NCBI RefSeq assembly: GCF_017875465.1
Contig: NZ_JAGGMQ010000001.1
Span: 1,488,001 to 1,552,000, forward strand
Reading direction: 5' to 3'
DNA from: Winslowiella toletana
GTDB lineage: Bacteria > Pseudomonadota > Gammaproteobacteria > Enterobacterales > Enterobacteriaceae
DNA length: 64,000 nt
The translations under genes were made by a program, and so were the position numbers. Shown piece by piece: positions 55,585-64,000 of this stretch (position 1 is its first letter; every line of letters starts with the position of its first letter). A model generated the notes under the pieces. The model made no database searches. It was not told the DNA's origin and saw only the letters and a list, made by a program, of their open reading frames with translations.

Positions 55585-56916
55585 TCAGACACCGCTTAGA
55601 ATTTGAATTTTTGAGCCATCAGAAAAACGGGAAAAACGAAATGCATGGGGATCAACCACCGGTTGCCGGGCCAGCACCAGATCCGCCATCAGGCGTCCCG
55701 CCGCCGGGCCAATGCCAAAACCGTGGCCGGAAAAACCGGTGGCGATAAAAAAACCGGGCTGGCTGTCGACCGCCGAGATCACCGGCACCGCATCCGGCGT
55801 TACATCGATACAACCCGCCCAGTACTGGGCAATTTTCGCTTCGCGAAATAGCGGAAAATCACGTTGCAGCTTGCTGAGCGCGCCATCGGCCATCGGATAT
55901 GACGGCAGCGGATCCAGCACCCGGCAATACTCAAACGGCGACGCCTGATCCATACGCCAGTTGCGATTGAAGCGCGCTTCATCGAAGAAACGAGCGCCAA
56001 GGCGCAGACGTAACGCGCGCCATTCACTGCGCAACGCCGGGAAGAAATCAGCGGCGTAGCGGAAAGAGTCAGGGACAATATCGGCGATATTGGCATGACC
56101 ATCCGCCACGGTATAACCGCCATCCTGACGTTTGCGAATAGCAAAGTCATGACACCACAGCGCCTCTTCCGGTCCACCGCTAAGCGGTGCGGTGCGAATA
56201 ACCGAGTTCATCACTTTAAGCTGCGGCAAGCGGATACCGTGGCGCGCGGTAAACAGCGACGACCAGGCGCCACCCGCCAGCACCACGCTCTGGCAGGCGA
56301 TTTCGCCGCGCTCGGTGATCACCGCAGAAACCTTGCCCGCCTGGGTTTCGATGCCGCGCACTGCACATTCCGTCAGGATAAAAGCGCCTTTACGTCGTGC
56401 GGCTTCGGCAATCGCTGGCGCCACTTTCTGCGGTTCGGCGCGGCCATCTTCCGGTGTGTACAATGCACCTTTCACTGCCAGTCTGGCGCCCGGAAATTTT
56501 TGCCGGAACTGGCCCGCATCCAGCATCTGCGAGCTGACCGGATAATCCCTGACCTGCTCCAGCCACTGCTGATTCTGTTGCAGTTGCTGTTCATCGTGAC
56601 AGGCAAACACAATTCCCGCCCGGGTGTAGCCGCTATCGGCTTCAATACGGCGATCAAGGCCTTGCCAGATTGACAGCGCTTCAGCCATTAACGCCACTTC
56701 GCGCGGGTCGCGACGCGAGATGCGCACCCAGCCCCAGTTACGGCTCGACTGTTCATGACCAATCTGGCCCTTTTCACAAAGCGCGACGCGGATGCCCTGC
56801 TCCGCCAGCTCCAGTGCAGTTGAGACGCCAATAATGCCGCCGCCGATCACCACCACATCAACGCTTGCAGGTAAATCGTTATCGCCATAAACCGGCGTCA
56901 CACGTGGACCAGGCAT
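55585..56916 (-). CDS. FAD-dependent oxidoreductase, DadA type (paralogue 2)
   Basis: A 443-residue flavoprotein with 'VVVIGGGIIGVSTALELAEQG' at about 20-40, 'EQSSRNWGWVRISRRDPREV' and 'GFFIATGFSGHGFGIGPAAG'. It parallels the protein encoded at 48580-49908 in length and in all these motifs. It is the first gene of the minus-strand catabolic operon, upstream of the binding protein. Substrate probably related to that of paralogue 1. Confidence 0.88.
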   Translation of the reverse strand: MPGPRVTPVYGDNDLPASVDVVVIGGGIIGVSTALELAEQGIRVALCEKGQIGHEQSSRNWGWVRISRRDPREVALMAEALSIWQGLDRRIEADSGYTRAGIVFACHDEQQLQQNQQWLEQVRDYPVSSQMLDAGQFRQKFPGARLAVKGALYTPEDGRAEPQKVAPAIAEAARRKGAFILTECAVRGIETQAGKVSAVITERGEIACQSVVLAGGAWSSLFTARHGIRLPQLKVMNSVIRTAPLSGGPEEALWCHDFAIRKRQDGGYTVADGHANIADIVPDSFRYAADFFPALRSEWRALRLRLGARFFDEARFNRNWRMDQASPFEYCRVLDPLPSYPMADGALSKLQRDFPLFREAKIAQYWAGCIDVTPDAVPVISAVDSQPGFFIATGFSGHGFGIGPAAGRLMADLVLARQPVVDPHAFRFSRFSDGSKIQILSGV

Positions 56917-57027
56917 AAGCAGACTTTTCCCCAGGTTGCATTATTTATCAGGATGAAATCAGTAACCGATCTATTTAGCCAGCGGTGGATTAAATGTTAA
57001 TAACACTATTAATCGCCAGCCATAACG

Positions 57028-57603
57028 TTAATAGATTAAATAATTGGACTGCTGCTCACGATGACTGGCGAGTATTTTTTTACAGAGAGTAATCATCGTC
57101 GATTTATCCTGTGCGGATATGGCGTGAAAAAAATCACCATCCTGTTTCTGCGCCAGCAGAATAACCTTGCTGGCCAGCTTTTTTCCCTGCCCGGTAAGAT
57201 ATAACGCCTGCGATCGACTATCATCCGGCGCAACGGTGCGCCGCAGTAAACCCTGCAATTCCATTTTATCAATCAGTCGGCCCATTGATGAGCGGTCGCG
57301 CATAATCAGATCAGCAATACAGGAAGGACGGATGCCGGGATGGCGTGAGACAATCAGTAAGGTACTGATTTTACCGGTTCCTTTCGCCACATCCAGGCCG
57401 GATAGTTTTCTGTCGAGATCGCGTGAAACGACAATATTAAGGCAACGAATAGAGAAACTTAGCAGCTGTTCCAGCCCGCCTAAATCGGTAAAGTCAGGAG
57501 GTTTATTTTCTGCCGCACTTTCCACTTTCGTCATGGTTTCACCTTGCACAGAATAAGAGTTCTTTGCTTGCTGCTCCCCTGTGGCATTCGCCGGGAACAA
57601 CAT
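57028..57603 (-). CDS. MarR family transcriptional regulator
   Basis: A 191-residue winged-helix regulator. The DNA-binding region 'GTGKISTLLIVSRHPGIRPSCIADLIMRDRSSMGRLIDKMELQGLL' is at about 75-120, with the wing 'VAPDDSRSQALYLTGQGKKLA' following. It lies between the oxidoreductase operon and the divergent ATPase gene, so it is the likely regulator of the locus. The true start may be the ATG MTKVES at codon 24, since the first 23 residues are unlike the family. Confidence 0.85.
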   Translation of the reverse strand: MLFPANATGEQQAKNSYSVQGETMTKVESAAENKPPDFTDLGGLEQLLSFSIRCLNIVVSRDLDRKLSGLDVAKGTGKISTLLIVSRHPGIRPSCIADLIMRDRSSMGRLIDKMELQGLLRRTVAPDDSRSQALYLTGQGKKLASKVILLAQKQDGDFFHAISAQDKSTMITLCKKILASHREQQSNYLIY

Positions 57604-57740
57604 TAATGGCTTAATTGTGGCTGCAAATCGATTATTAACAGATTAGTGGACAGTCACAACCAGTTTTACCATACGATTTTGTGATTACATGGTGAACAGC
57701 AGGTTAAATTTATGATTTATGGCCGCCATAATAAAACGAT

Positions 57741-57758
57741 CTTATCGCACCAGATAAG
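57741..57758. promoter_or_regulatory. candidate MarR operator
   Basis: CTTATC-GCACCA-GATAAG has exact 6-bp inverted arms. It is in the gap between the MarR gene and the fused ABC ATPase gene, about 60 bp before the latter's ATG. It fits a MarR dimer site but is unproven. Confidence 0.45.
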
Positions 57759-57820
57759 CGGGTGATAATTTAACTTTCCGGCCCCCTGTATTTCTTCTGT
57801 CACCACCAGGATAGAGGTAA

Positions 57821-59452
57821 ATGACCATGGAACAGACCCAACCTTTGCATCAGCCGCCGCTACTGTCGGTTCGCCATTTAACGGTGTCATTGCCTGAAGG
57901 AATGGATCGCGCCTGTGCCGTTGAAGATATCTCTTTTGATCTGATTGCCGGCGAGATCCTGTGCATTATTGGTGAATCCGGTTCCGGAAAATCGGTCACC
58001 GCCCATGCCGCCATGGGATTGCTACCGGCAGCATTAACCGTCACCCGTGGTGAAATGGTGTTAACCGGCCAGGATATCCTTACCGCCTCACCCGCCATGC
58101 TGCGCAGCCTGCAAGGCAATACCATCTCCATGGTATTTCAGGATCCGCTTTCGGCGCTGAATCCGATTATGACCATCGGCAAGCAGATTGCCGAAGTGAT
58201 GTCGGCGCACAATGTTGGCACCGCCGCCAGTCGTCAGGAGAAAGTGCTGTCGCTGCTGGAAGAGGTGGGTTTGCCGGATCCCGCCAGTGTGCAACATCAG
58301 TACCCGTTTAATCTGTCAGGCGGTCAGCGCCAGCGCGTGATGATCGCCATGGCGCTGGCGCTTGATCCCGATGTGCTGATTGCCGATGAACCGACCACCG
58401 CGCTGGATGTCACCACCCAGGCGCAAATTTTGCAGCTGATCCGCACGCTGCAAAGCCGTAAACAGATGAGCGTGATGTTTATCACCCATGATTTTGGCGT
58501 GGTCGAAGAGATTGCCGATCGGGTTATTGTGATGCGCAGTGGCCAGATTGTTGAACAGGGCACGGCGCGCCAGCTGTTAACCGATCCAGCGCACCCTTAC
58601 ACCCGCCAGCTGCTTGATGCAGTACCACAGCTGAGAAATGCAGCCAGGTCGCGTCAGGTTAATCCACCGGTAGTGCTGAAAGTGGTGGATCTGTGTAAAA
58701 CCTACCAGAAAAATAGCGGCTTCTTCAGCCGTGGCCGCGAGGTCAGAGCGCTGAATAACGTCAGCTTTACGCTGCGCAAAGGGGAAACCCTCGGTGTGGT
58801 GGGCGAATCAGGCTCGGGTAAATCTTCACTGGGCCGCGTACTGGTCAAACTGCTGGCGGCGGATTCCGGGCAGATCTTCTTTGATGGCCGCGATATTGTG
58901 CCGATTAAGGAAAATGAGTTTCGTCCGCTGCGCCCGCTGATTCAGATGATCTTTCAGGATCCGTTCGCCTCACTGAATCCGCGCCATACCATCGGCACCA
59001 TTCTTTCGGTCGGCCCGCTGACCCATGGCGGCATGACCGCCGCTGAAGTACGGCAAAAGGCGCTGCGGTTGCTGGCGCTGGTCGGGCTGGAACCCGGTGC
59101 TTACGAGCGTTATCCGCATGAATTTTCCGGTGGCCAGCGCCAGCGAATTGGTATTGCGCGGGCGCTGATGTTCGATCCGCTGCTGCTGGTGGCGGATGAG
59201 TCGGTTTCAGCGCTGGATGTCTCGGTGCAGGCGCAGGTGCTGGCGTTACTGACTGAAGTACAACGCAAAACCCATGTCTCGATTCTGTTTATTACTCACG
59301 ATCTGCGTGTCGCCAGCCAGATTTGCGATGAAATTCTGGTATTGTATAAAGGCGATGTGGTGGAAACCGGTACGCCGGAAGCAGTGTTTACTGCGCCACA
59401 ACATCGCTATACGCAAACACTGGTCAGCGCGATACCGGGCAGTGACCGCTAA
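57821..59452 (+). CDS. fused double ABC transporter ATP-binding protein (DppD-DppF type)
   Basis: A 543-residue protein with two nucleotide-binding domains. Domain 1 (about 12-260): Walker A GESGSGKS, signature 'LSGGQRQRV', Walker B '[12 protein letters not shown]'. Domain 2 (about 285-540): Walker A GESGSGKS, signature 'FSGGQRQRI', Walker B '[12 protein letters not shown]' (DES in place of DEP). It would energise the DppBC-like permeases encoded on the other strand at 51995-53840. AGAGG is 5-6 nt before ATG. The divergent location relative to its permeases is odd, but no other permeases lie next to it. Confidence 0.92.
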   Translation: MTMEQTQPLHQPPLLSVRHLTVSLPEGMDRACAVEDISFDLIAGEILCIIGESGSGKSVTAHAAMGLLPAALTVTRGEMVLTGQDILTASPAMLRSLQGNTISMVFQDPLSALNPIMTIGKQIAEVMSAHNVGTAASRQEKVLSLLEEVGLPDPASVQHQYPFNLSGGQRQRVMIAMALALDPDVLIADEPTTALDVTTQAQILQLIRTLQSRKQMSVMFITHDFGVVEEIADRVIVMRSGQIVEQGTARQLLTDPAHPYTRQLLDAVPQLRNAARSRQVNPPVVLKVVDLCKTYQKNSGFFSRGREVRALNNVSFTLRKGETLGVVGESGSGKSSLGRVLVKLLAADSGQIFFDGRDIVPIKENEFRPLRPLIQMIFQDPFASLNPRHTIGTILSVGPLTHGGMTAAEVRQKALRLLALVGLEPGAYERYPHEFSGGQRQRIGIARALMFDPLLLVADESVSALDVSVQAQVLALLTEVQRKTHVSILFITHDLRVASQICDEILVLYKGDVVETGTPEAVFTAPQHRYTQTLVSAIPGSDR

Positions 59453-59472
59453 GATGGCTTACAGGTGTTAAT

Positions 59473-59495
59473 ACAGGGCGACGTTAGCCGCCCTG
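59473..59495. terminator. palindrome between the ATPase and M20 genes
   Basis: ACAGGGCG.C and G.CGCCCTGT flank a short core (ACGTTAGC). It lies between convergent genes and probably ends both. It resembles the GC palindrome family. Confidence 0.55.
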
Positions 59496-59502
59496 TGAGG
59501 AT

Positions 59503-60606
59503 TTATCCCAGCACTTTACTGACCGCAGTTTTAAAAATCTTCACGCCGATTTCCAGCGAACTGAGATCAAAACGCATCTCAGGATGGTGCAGTCCTGGCG
59601 TCAGATTGGTACCTAAACCCCAGAATCCGGCTTTCACCTGCGGACGCTGTACCGCATAGTGGAAGAAGTCTTCGCTGCCCGGCGTCGTTTTCGCCTCAGT
59701 TAATCCCGCCGCGCCCAGCACTTCAACAATCGACTCACTTATCAGCGCGGTCATTTCCGGATGAATTTCCGCCGCCGGCATCTCTTTCAGCACCACCACT
59801 TCCGCACTGGCTCCCAGCGCAGCCACGCTCTGTTCAATGGCGCGGATAACTTTCGCTTTCAGCTCATCCATCGGCGCATTGCTCTGACTGCGCAGATCCC
59901 AGCAGACGCGCGCCAGATCCGGCACCGAATTCGTTACCCCGGCATCACACAGGAAGCGGGTCGCTTTGGCGCTCCAGCTTAAACCCGGCGCCAGATGGAT
60001 GGCATTAACCGCCTGCACCGCCATCACCGCCGCATCCAGCGCGTTCACCCCAAGGTGCGGGCGGGCGGCATGCGCAGGTACGCCTTTAATGGTGGCTTCG
60101 AGGGTACTGCATGCCGAGTAGATCATCGCTGGCACCGCCTGGCCGAGCGTACACTCCTCCAGCGGACGCAGATGAAAACCCAGCAGCATGTCGACATCGT
60201 CCAGTGCGCCACCTTCAACCATCGCCAGCGCTCCGGCTCCCAGCTCTTCAGCGGGCTGGAACAGAATTTTCAGGCGTCCTTTTTTAACCATGCCCTGACG
60301 GATAATCTCCTCGGCAGCGGTCAGCACCACGGATGAGTGTGCATCATGGCCGCAGGTATGGCGCGCGCAGGCAACACCATCAATCACATGACCAAGAGCA
60401 TCCATATCGGCGCGCAGCGCCAGCACCGGGCCGGGTACACCGCTATCCAGCTCCGCCACAATGCCGGTAGTTTGATTAATATTGCGCGTGACCTTAAATC
60501 CCGCCTGCTCCAGCGCCGCAGCGAGATAAGCGGAGGTTTTGAACTCCTGAAAACCCAGTTCAGGAATTTCATGTAAGTAGTGATAGTGCTGTAAAACATT
60601 CGACAC
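59503..60606 (-). CDS. M20 family amidohydrolase
   Basis: A 367-residue zinc amidohydrolase of the M20D/hippurate hydrolase group. Metal ligands are in 'CARHTCGHDAHSSVVL' (near 85-100), 'LFQPAEELGAGA', 'GFHLRP' and the C-terminal 'TPGSEDFFHYAVQ'. It would hydrolyse an N-acyl amino acid or a dipeptide. It is at the end of an operon with the YjiG/YjiH membrane proteins, which in E. coli neighbour the isoaspartyl dipeptidase gene. An import-and-cleave unit is a reasonable inference. Confidence 0.9.
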   Translation of the reverse strand: MSNVLQHYHYLHEIPELGFQEFKTSAYLAAALEQAGFKVTRNINQTTGIVAELDSGVPGPVLALRADMDALGHVIDGVACARHTCGHDAHSSVVLTAAEEIIRQGMVKKGRLKILFQPAEELGAGALAMVEGGALDDVDMLLGFHLRPLEECTLGQAVPAMIYSACSTLEATIKGVPAHAARPHLGVNALDAAVMAVQAVNAIHLAPGLSWSAKATRFLCDAGVTNSVPDLARVCWDLRSQSNAPMDELKAKVIRAIEQSVAALGASAEVVVLKEMPAAEIHPEMTALISESIVEVLGAAGLTEAKTTPGSEDFFHYAVQRPQVKAGFWGLGTNLTPGLHHPEMRFDLSSLEIGVKIFKTAVSKVLG

Positions 60607-60635
60607 GTAAGTTATCTCCTGGTGAGGTGGTGGCC

Positions 60636-61109
60636 TCAGGCGAAAAAGCGCATTACCACCATTGAGATGGCGGCGTTCAGGATGCTGGTCAGCATTAACA
60701 GCGGCCAGTATTTTTTCGGTACATCAGAAACGCCCAGCAGACGCCCCATATATTGCAGCTGCGAACCCATCAGGAAAATCGCCGGGGCAAGAATGGTGAT
60801 ATCGCCCCCGGCCAGCACGCCTTTCGCCAGCAGGCTGACCGCAACCCCGGTACCGGCAGATGACGAGAGCCATGCGGTTAACAGTACGGTGATCGCCTCG
60901 CCGGGTAAACCAAATAACCCCATCACCGGCGCAAAGATCTGGCCGATATAGCCCATAATCCCCAGCAGGTTCAGCACTTCGGCGATCACATACGCCATCA
61001 GCACATTGGGCAGCAGATTATTAATGGCGATATGGAAGCCTTTGCGCGCGCCAGTCACAAAAATATCAAATGGATTGTTACTGGTAGTAGCTGGATTATT
61101 ATTCGCCAT
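60636..61109 (-). CDS. yjiG: YjiG family membrane protein
   Basis: A 157-residue protein with about four helices, of the nucleoside-recognition/Gate (SpoVM-like) group. Parts such as 'NNLLPNVLMAYVIAEVLNLLG', 'LSSSAGTGVAVSLLAKGVL' and 'PAIFLMGSQLQYMGRLLG' match E. coli YjiG. It overlaps the YjiH-like gene by 11 bases. The pair is thought to form a transporter of unknown substrate. Confidence 0.85.
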   Translation of the reverse strand: MANNNPATTSNNPFDIFVTGARKGFHIAINNLLPNVLMAYVIAEVLNLLGIMGYIGQIFAPVMGLFGLPGEAITVLLTAWLSSSAGTGVAVSLLAKGVLAGGDITILAPAIFLMGSQLQYMGRLLGVSDVPKKYWPLLMLTSILNAAISMVVMRFFA

Positions 61110-61770
61110 GATTGAAGTCCTTTTTATATACGCTATTCAGTACCGCACGCACCAGCGCGGCGCCGACAAATTTCAGCACAAACATCACCACCAGCGGAAT
61201 AATAATCGGCAATGTCATGGAGGCAAACAGCGCCGAACCGATGGAGAAGTAGTTATTAATCAGTCCGGCGCCGGAATATTGCCAGGCACCCATTACCACC
61301 ACATCTTTTTTATTAATCTGCTGACTGTCATATAACTCTTTGGTCAACGCTGCACCGGCATCGGTACTTTGCAGATCGGTAATTAACGCCAGTCCGCAGC
61401 GACCCGGCAGACCTAATAACGGTTTTAGTAACGGAGTTAATAATTTATGTGCGGCACGAATCGCGCCGTAATGGGTAAAAATCTCCAGCAGCCCCAGCGC
61501 CAGCATCACCGTCGGCACCAGCGACAGCGCAAACAGGAAACCAGCTTTCGCACTGACGCCGCCGCTCCCCACAAAGGTACTGCTTCCGGCCTCTTTCATG
61601 GTGCCAAAGCTGCCGCCAAGCGTTGTGAAATCAAACGCTCCCAGCCACTGCATCCCCTCTACCTTAAAAAACAGTCCGGAGAAAAACAGAATCGCGGCGA
61701 TCAACGCCAGATAAGCCCCTTTCCCGGCGACCAGGCTCTCAGTTTGCGGCAATACTTTCTCATCTGACAT
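61099..61770 (-). CDS. yjiH: YjiH family membrane protein (Gate domain)
   Basis: A 223-residue membrane protein with about five helices. ATG 61770 is chosen (MSDEKVLPQTESL) with AGGGAA upstream; the frame is open to 61845. 'GSGGVSAKAGFLFALSLVPT', 'PLLKPLLGLPGRCGLALITD' and 'STDAGAALTKELYDS' are family features. Its 3' end overlaps yjiG. Together with YjiG and the M20 enzyme it forms a likely transport-and-hydrolysis operon. Confidence 0.85.
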   Translation of the reverse strand: MSDEKVLPQTESLVAGKGAYLALIAAILFFSGLFFKVEGMQWLGAFDFTTLGGSFGTMKEAGSSTFVGSGGVSAKAGFLFALSLVPTVMLALGLLEIFTHYGAIRAAHKLLTPLLKPLLGLPGRCGLALITDLQSTDAGAALTKELYDSQQINKKDVVVMGAWQYSGAGLINNYFSIGSALFASMTLPIIIPLVVMFVLKFVGAALVRAVLNSVYKKDFNHGE

Positions 61771-62311
61771 AATGCTATTCCCTGTGGCGATAAAAAAATG
61801 CTCAATGGTCTGTCGATAATTGCTGTCTGTAACTGGATAAAGCATCTTCTGTGCCAGAATGGGGTTAATCCGTGCGATTGTTGTTTTATTAAACAGAAAA
61901 ACCAGTCTGTATATTTAGTCGTTCAATAAGCACGCAATCAGCCGATCATTTTAGTGCATGATAATGGGGCAGCGGCACTATGGACGGGCGTGCTGAAATA
62001 ATAACCAGACTGATAATAAAATTATGCTTATCCTCTGCGGAAAAATAAATATAGCCCCCAGCGATTAATATTAATTCGCCGCTAAATATATTTATTTATC
62101 CGCGTGCGGTTTTCCCGTCTGCCGCCGGTTACCCGTAATCCAGGCAAAAATGAGAATCAATAGCATTCAACAAGTGAAGTAATTATATTTAAAAACAACA
62201 GATCTATTTGTGGTTTTTTCGTTAAAAATATATCTCTTTTATATTTACTGATGCATAATTCACTCTTAACCATTAAGAATAAATTCCCCTGTATAATTTT
62301 ATGGAGCTGCT
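61771..62311. other. AT-rich divergent region yjiH-ftnA
   Basis: 540 bases without a gene. It is AT-rich with several A/T tracts, fitting H-NS binding and intrinsic curvature. It contains the Fur-box candidate at 62146 and should hold promoters for both flanking genes. No small RNA can be identified by eye. Confidence 0.4.
62146..62164 (+). promoter_or_regulatory. candidate Fur box upstream of ftnA
   Basis: AAAAATGAGAATCAATAGC matches 14 of 19 positions of the Fur consensus GATAATGATAATCATTATC. It lies about 150 bp before the ftnA ATG in AT-rich DNA. In E. coli Fur activates ftnA from upstream by displacing H-NS, so the location is meaningful. Confidence 0.55.
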
Positions 62312-62824
62312 ATGCTGACCAATGAAATGACCGCGCGGTTGAATGACCAGCTGAATCTGGAGTTCTACTCCGCCAATCTTTATCTGCAGATGAGCGCATG
62401 GTGTGGTGATAAAGGCTTTGAAGGCGCAGCGGCGTTCCTCAGAGAACACTCACGCGAAGAGATGCAGCATATGCAGCGCCTGTTTGACTATCTGGCGGAT
62501 ACCGGCGCGATGCCGGTGCTGGGCACCATCACCGCACCACCGGTCTCATTTAACTCGCTGGGCGAAGTACTGAAAGAAGCTTACGAGCATGAAAAACTGA
62601 TCACCAGCAAAATTAATGAGCTGGCGCACTTCTCCATGACCTCTCAGGATTACTCCACTTTTAATTTCCTGCAGTGGTATGTCTCCGAGCAGCATGAAGA
62701 AGAGAAGCTGTTTAAATCGGTGCTGGATAAACTGGCATTGCTGGGCAACAGCGGCGAAGGCCTGTTCTTTATTGATAAAGATCTTGGCAAGATGGGCGGC
62801 GAAAATCACGGTCCTGCGGCCTGA
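62312..62824 (+). CDS. ftnA: non-heme ferritin FtnA
   Basis: A 170-residue ferritin that stores iron as a mineral in a 24-mer shell. The ferroxidase residues are all in place at E. coli numbers: E17, E50, H53, E94 and Q127, with E49, E129 and E130 for the third iron site. The tail ends in [12 protein letters not shown] precedes ATG by about 6 nt. A Fur-box candidate lies upstream. Confidence 0.96.
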   Translation: MLTNEMTARLNDQLNLEFYSANLYLQMSAWCGDKGFEGAAAFLREHSREEMQHMQRLFDYLADTGAMPVLGTITAPPVSFNSLGEVLKEAYEHEKLITSKINELAHFSMTSQDYSTFNFLQWYVSEQHEEEKLFKSVLDKLALLGNSGEGLFFIDKDLGKMGGENHGPAA

Positions 62825-62860
62825 TATCGGCTGGCCGGGGATCCCCGGCCAGCCCTGTGA

Positions 62861-64000
62861 CTACAAATCCTTTAACCGGGTTTCCGCGGGTTGCGGACGG
62901 CCAAACAGATAGCCCTGGAACAATGTGCAACCTTCAGCCTTCAGCTTTTCAAACTGTGCGGCGCTCTCCACCCCTTCGGCGGTAATCTGAATATCCAGGC
63001 TGCGACTCATACCGGTAATGGCGCGAATAATCGCCAGTGCTTCACGACTCTTGTGCATATCATTGATAAATGACTTATCAATTTTGATTTTGTCGAACGG
63101 AAACGAGCGCAGATAGCTCAGCGAAGAGTAGCCAGTACCAAAATCATCCAGCGCAATCAGCACGCCCAGACCTTTCAGCTGTTGCAGCACGCGCAAATTC
63201 CCCAGCGAATCATCCAGCAGCACCGACTCGGTGATCTCCAGCTCCAGACGATGCGGTTCCAGTCCGGACTCCTTAAGTGCAGCTTCTACCACCGATACCA
63301 GTTCACTATTTTTAAACTGCAACGGCGAAAGATTGACTGACACCGTCTGATGCGCAGGCCACTTCGCCGCTTCACGACAGGCTTCATACAGCGCATAGGC
63401 TCCGAGGCTGTGAATCAGCCCGGTCTCTTCGGCAATCGGGATAAAGTCATTGGGCATAATCAGCCCCTGCAACGGATGGTGCCAGCGCATCAGCGCCTCA
63501 TAGCCAATAATATCGCGCTGTTCGGCATTGGTGATGGGCTGATAGTACAACTTCAGCTGTCCGCTGGTGATCGCCTCTCGCAGATCGTTTTCCACGATAC
63601 GCCGTTTACGCGCCAGATTGTCCATCTCGAGGGTAAAATTCTCATAGCGATTACGCCCGTTACGCTTGGCTTCATACAACGCCATATCGGCGCAGCGCAG
63701 CAGATGATCGGGGGTTGTAAGATCAGCGCAGGCCAGCGCCACGCCAATACTTAGCCCGACGGCTAAATTATGCCCTTCAATATTCACCACCGGCCGCACC
63801 ACATCAATCAGGCGTATGGCAATCGCTTCAGCCTCTTCCTGATGGCTCAACGCTGGCAACACGATAGCAAACTCATCGCCGCCAATTCGCGCCAGCGTAT
63901 CTTCATCGCGCAGCACCCCACGCAGCCGTTTGGCCACCGCGCGCAGCAGTTCGTCGCCAATCTGATGTCCCAGCGAGTCATTAACGTTTTTAAAGTTGTC
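62861..64000 (-). CDS. GGDEF-EAL domain protein (cyclic di-GMP), N-terminus outside window
   Basis: The C-terminal 379 residues of a cyclic-di-GMP protein; the frame is open to the window edge, so the gene continues beyond it. The GGDEF domain is visible from 'DNFKNVNDSLGHQIGDELL' and has an intact 'RIGGDEFAIV'. The EAL domain starts about residue 135 and keeps its catalytic set: 'GYEALMRW', 'SVNLSPLQF', 'LELEITESVLL', 'DDFGTGYSSL', 'IKIDKSFI', 'AEGVES' and 'QGYLFGRP'. It could make, degrade or both make and degrade c-di-GMP. Sensor domains lie outside the window. It converges with ftnA. Confidence 0.92.
   Translation of the reverse strand, partial: DNFKNVNDSLGHQIGDELLRAVAKRLRGVLRDEDTLARIGGDEFAIVLPALSHQEEAEAIAIRLIDVVRPVVNIEGHNLAVGLSIGVALACADLTTPDHLLRCADMALYEAKRNGRNRYENFTLEMDNLARKRRIVENDLREAITSGQLKLYYQPITNAEQRDIIGYEALMRWHHPLQGLIMPNDFIPIAEETGLIHSLGAYALYEACREAAKWPAHQTVSVNLSPLQFKNSELVSVVEAALKESGLEPHRLELEITESVLLDDSLGNLRVLQQLKGLGVLIALDDFGTGYSSLSYLRSFPFDKIKIDKSFINDMHKSREALAIIRAITGMSRSLDIQITAEGVESAAQFEKLKAEGCTLFQGYLFGRPQPAETRLKDL

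Noticed and set aside
62293..62298. TATAAT as the ftnA -10 element
   Set aside because: The start of transcription would fall in the ribosome-binding site, leaving almost no leader, and no -35 is at 17 bp.
1..64000. CRISPR arrays, insertion sequences, prophage genes
   Set aside because: No regularly spaced direct repeats, transposase or phage structural proteins were seen anywhere in the window.

Overview
The window is a chromosomal segment of an enterobacterium. Its left half keeps the backbone order known from E. coli: speB, speA, yqgB, metK, galP, sprT, endA, rsmE, gshB, yqgE, ruvX, yggR, yggS, yggT, rdgB, hemW, yggN, yggL, trmB, mutY, yggX, mltC, then speC and a tRNA-Phe at the pheV position. 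High protein similarity to E. coli, the accessory gene content (membrane gluconate-type dehydrogenase, DUF1989 operon) and a dispersed GC-rich palindrome family suggest Erwiniaceae (Pantoea, Erwinia or Mixta type). That assignment is inference. The ansB/yggM and nupG genes of E. coli are absent from this stretch.

Layout. 1-2195: end of a compact terpenoid operon (flavin monooxygenase/epoxidase-like, class I terpene synthase, isopentenyl-diphosphate isomerase). 2203-22146: backbone of polyamine, SAM, galactose, glutathione, tRNA/rRNA modification and repair genes, with recognisable MetJ boxes before metK and GalR and CRP sites before galP. 22291-25263: a two-gene operon equivalent to the two halves of plant Tm-1, with a divergent TetR regulator. 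25371-28319: speC with a short upstream ORF in its leader, and a small DUF2622/GhoS-like protein. 28348-31605: AT-rich polysaccharide cassette (two glycosyltransferases and a flippase) ending before tRNA-Phe (32151-32226).

32307-42334: sugar phosphatase, RpiR regulator, then a tight six-gene operon (binding protein, three DUF1989 proteins, two amino-acid-type ABC permeases, no ATPase) behind a sigma-54 promoter and an NtrC-like site. Next come a sugar porter, a UPF0303 protein and an exported amidohydrolase. 42376-46208: three-subunit FAD/cytochrome c dehydrogenase that oxidises a sugar or sugar acid in the periplasm. 46486-48350: sugar epimerase-like protein and LacI regulator with two matching operators.

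48580-59452: catabolic locus with three DadA-type FAD oxidoreductases, an SDR, an Opp/Dpp-type ABC importer (SBP, two permeases, divergently encoded fused ATPase) and a MarR regulator. It probably imports and oxidises an unknown amine, opine or modified amino acid or peptide. 59503-61770: M20 amidohydrolase with a YjiG/YjiH membrane pair. 62312-62824: ferritin FtnA with an upstream Fur-box candidate. The window ends inside a GGDEF-EAL protein. The best candidates for undescribed biology are the terpene operon, the nitrogen-regulated DUF1989 operon, the split Tm-1 operon and the speC leader peptide.
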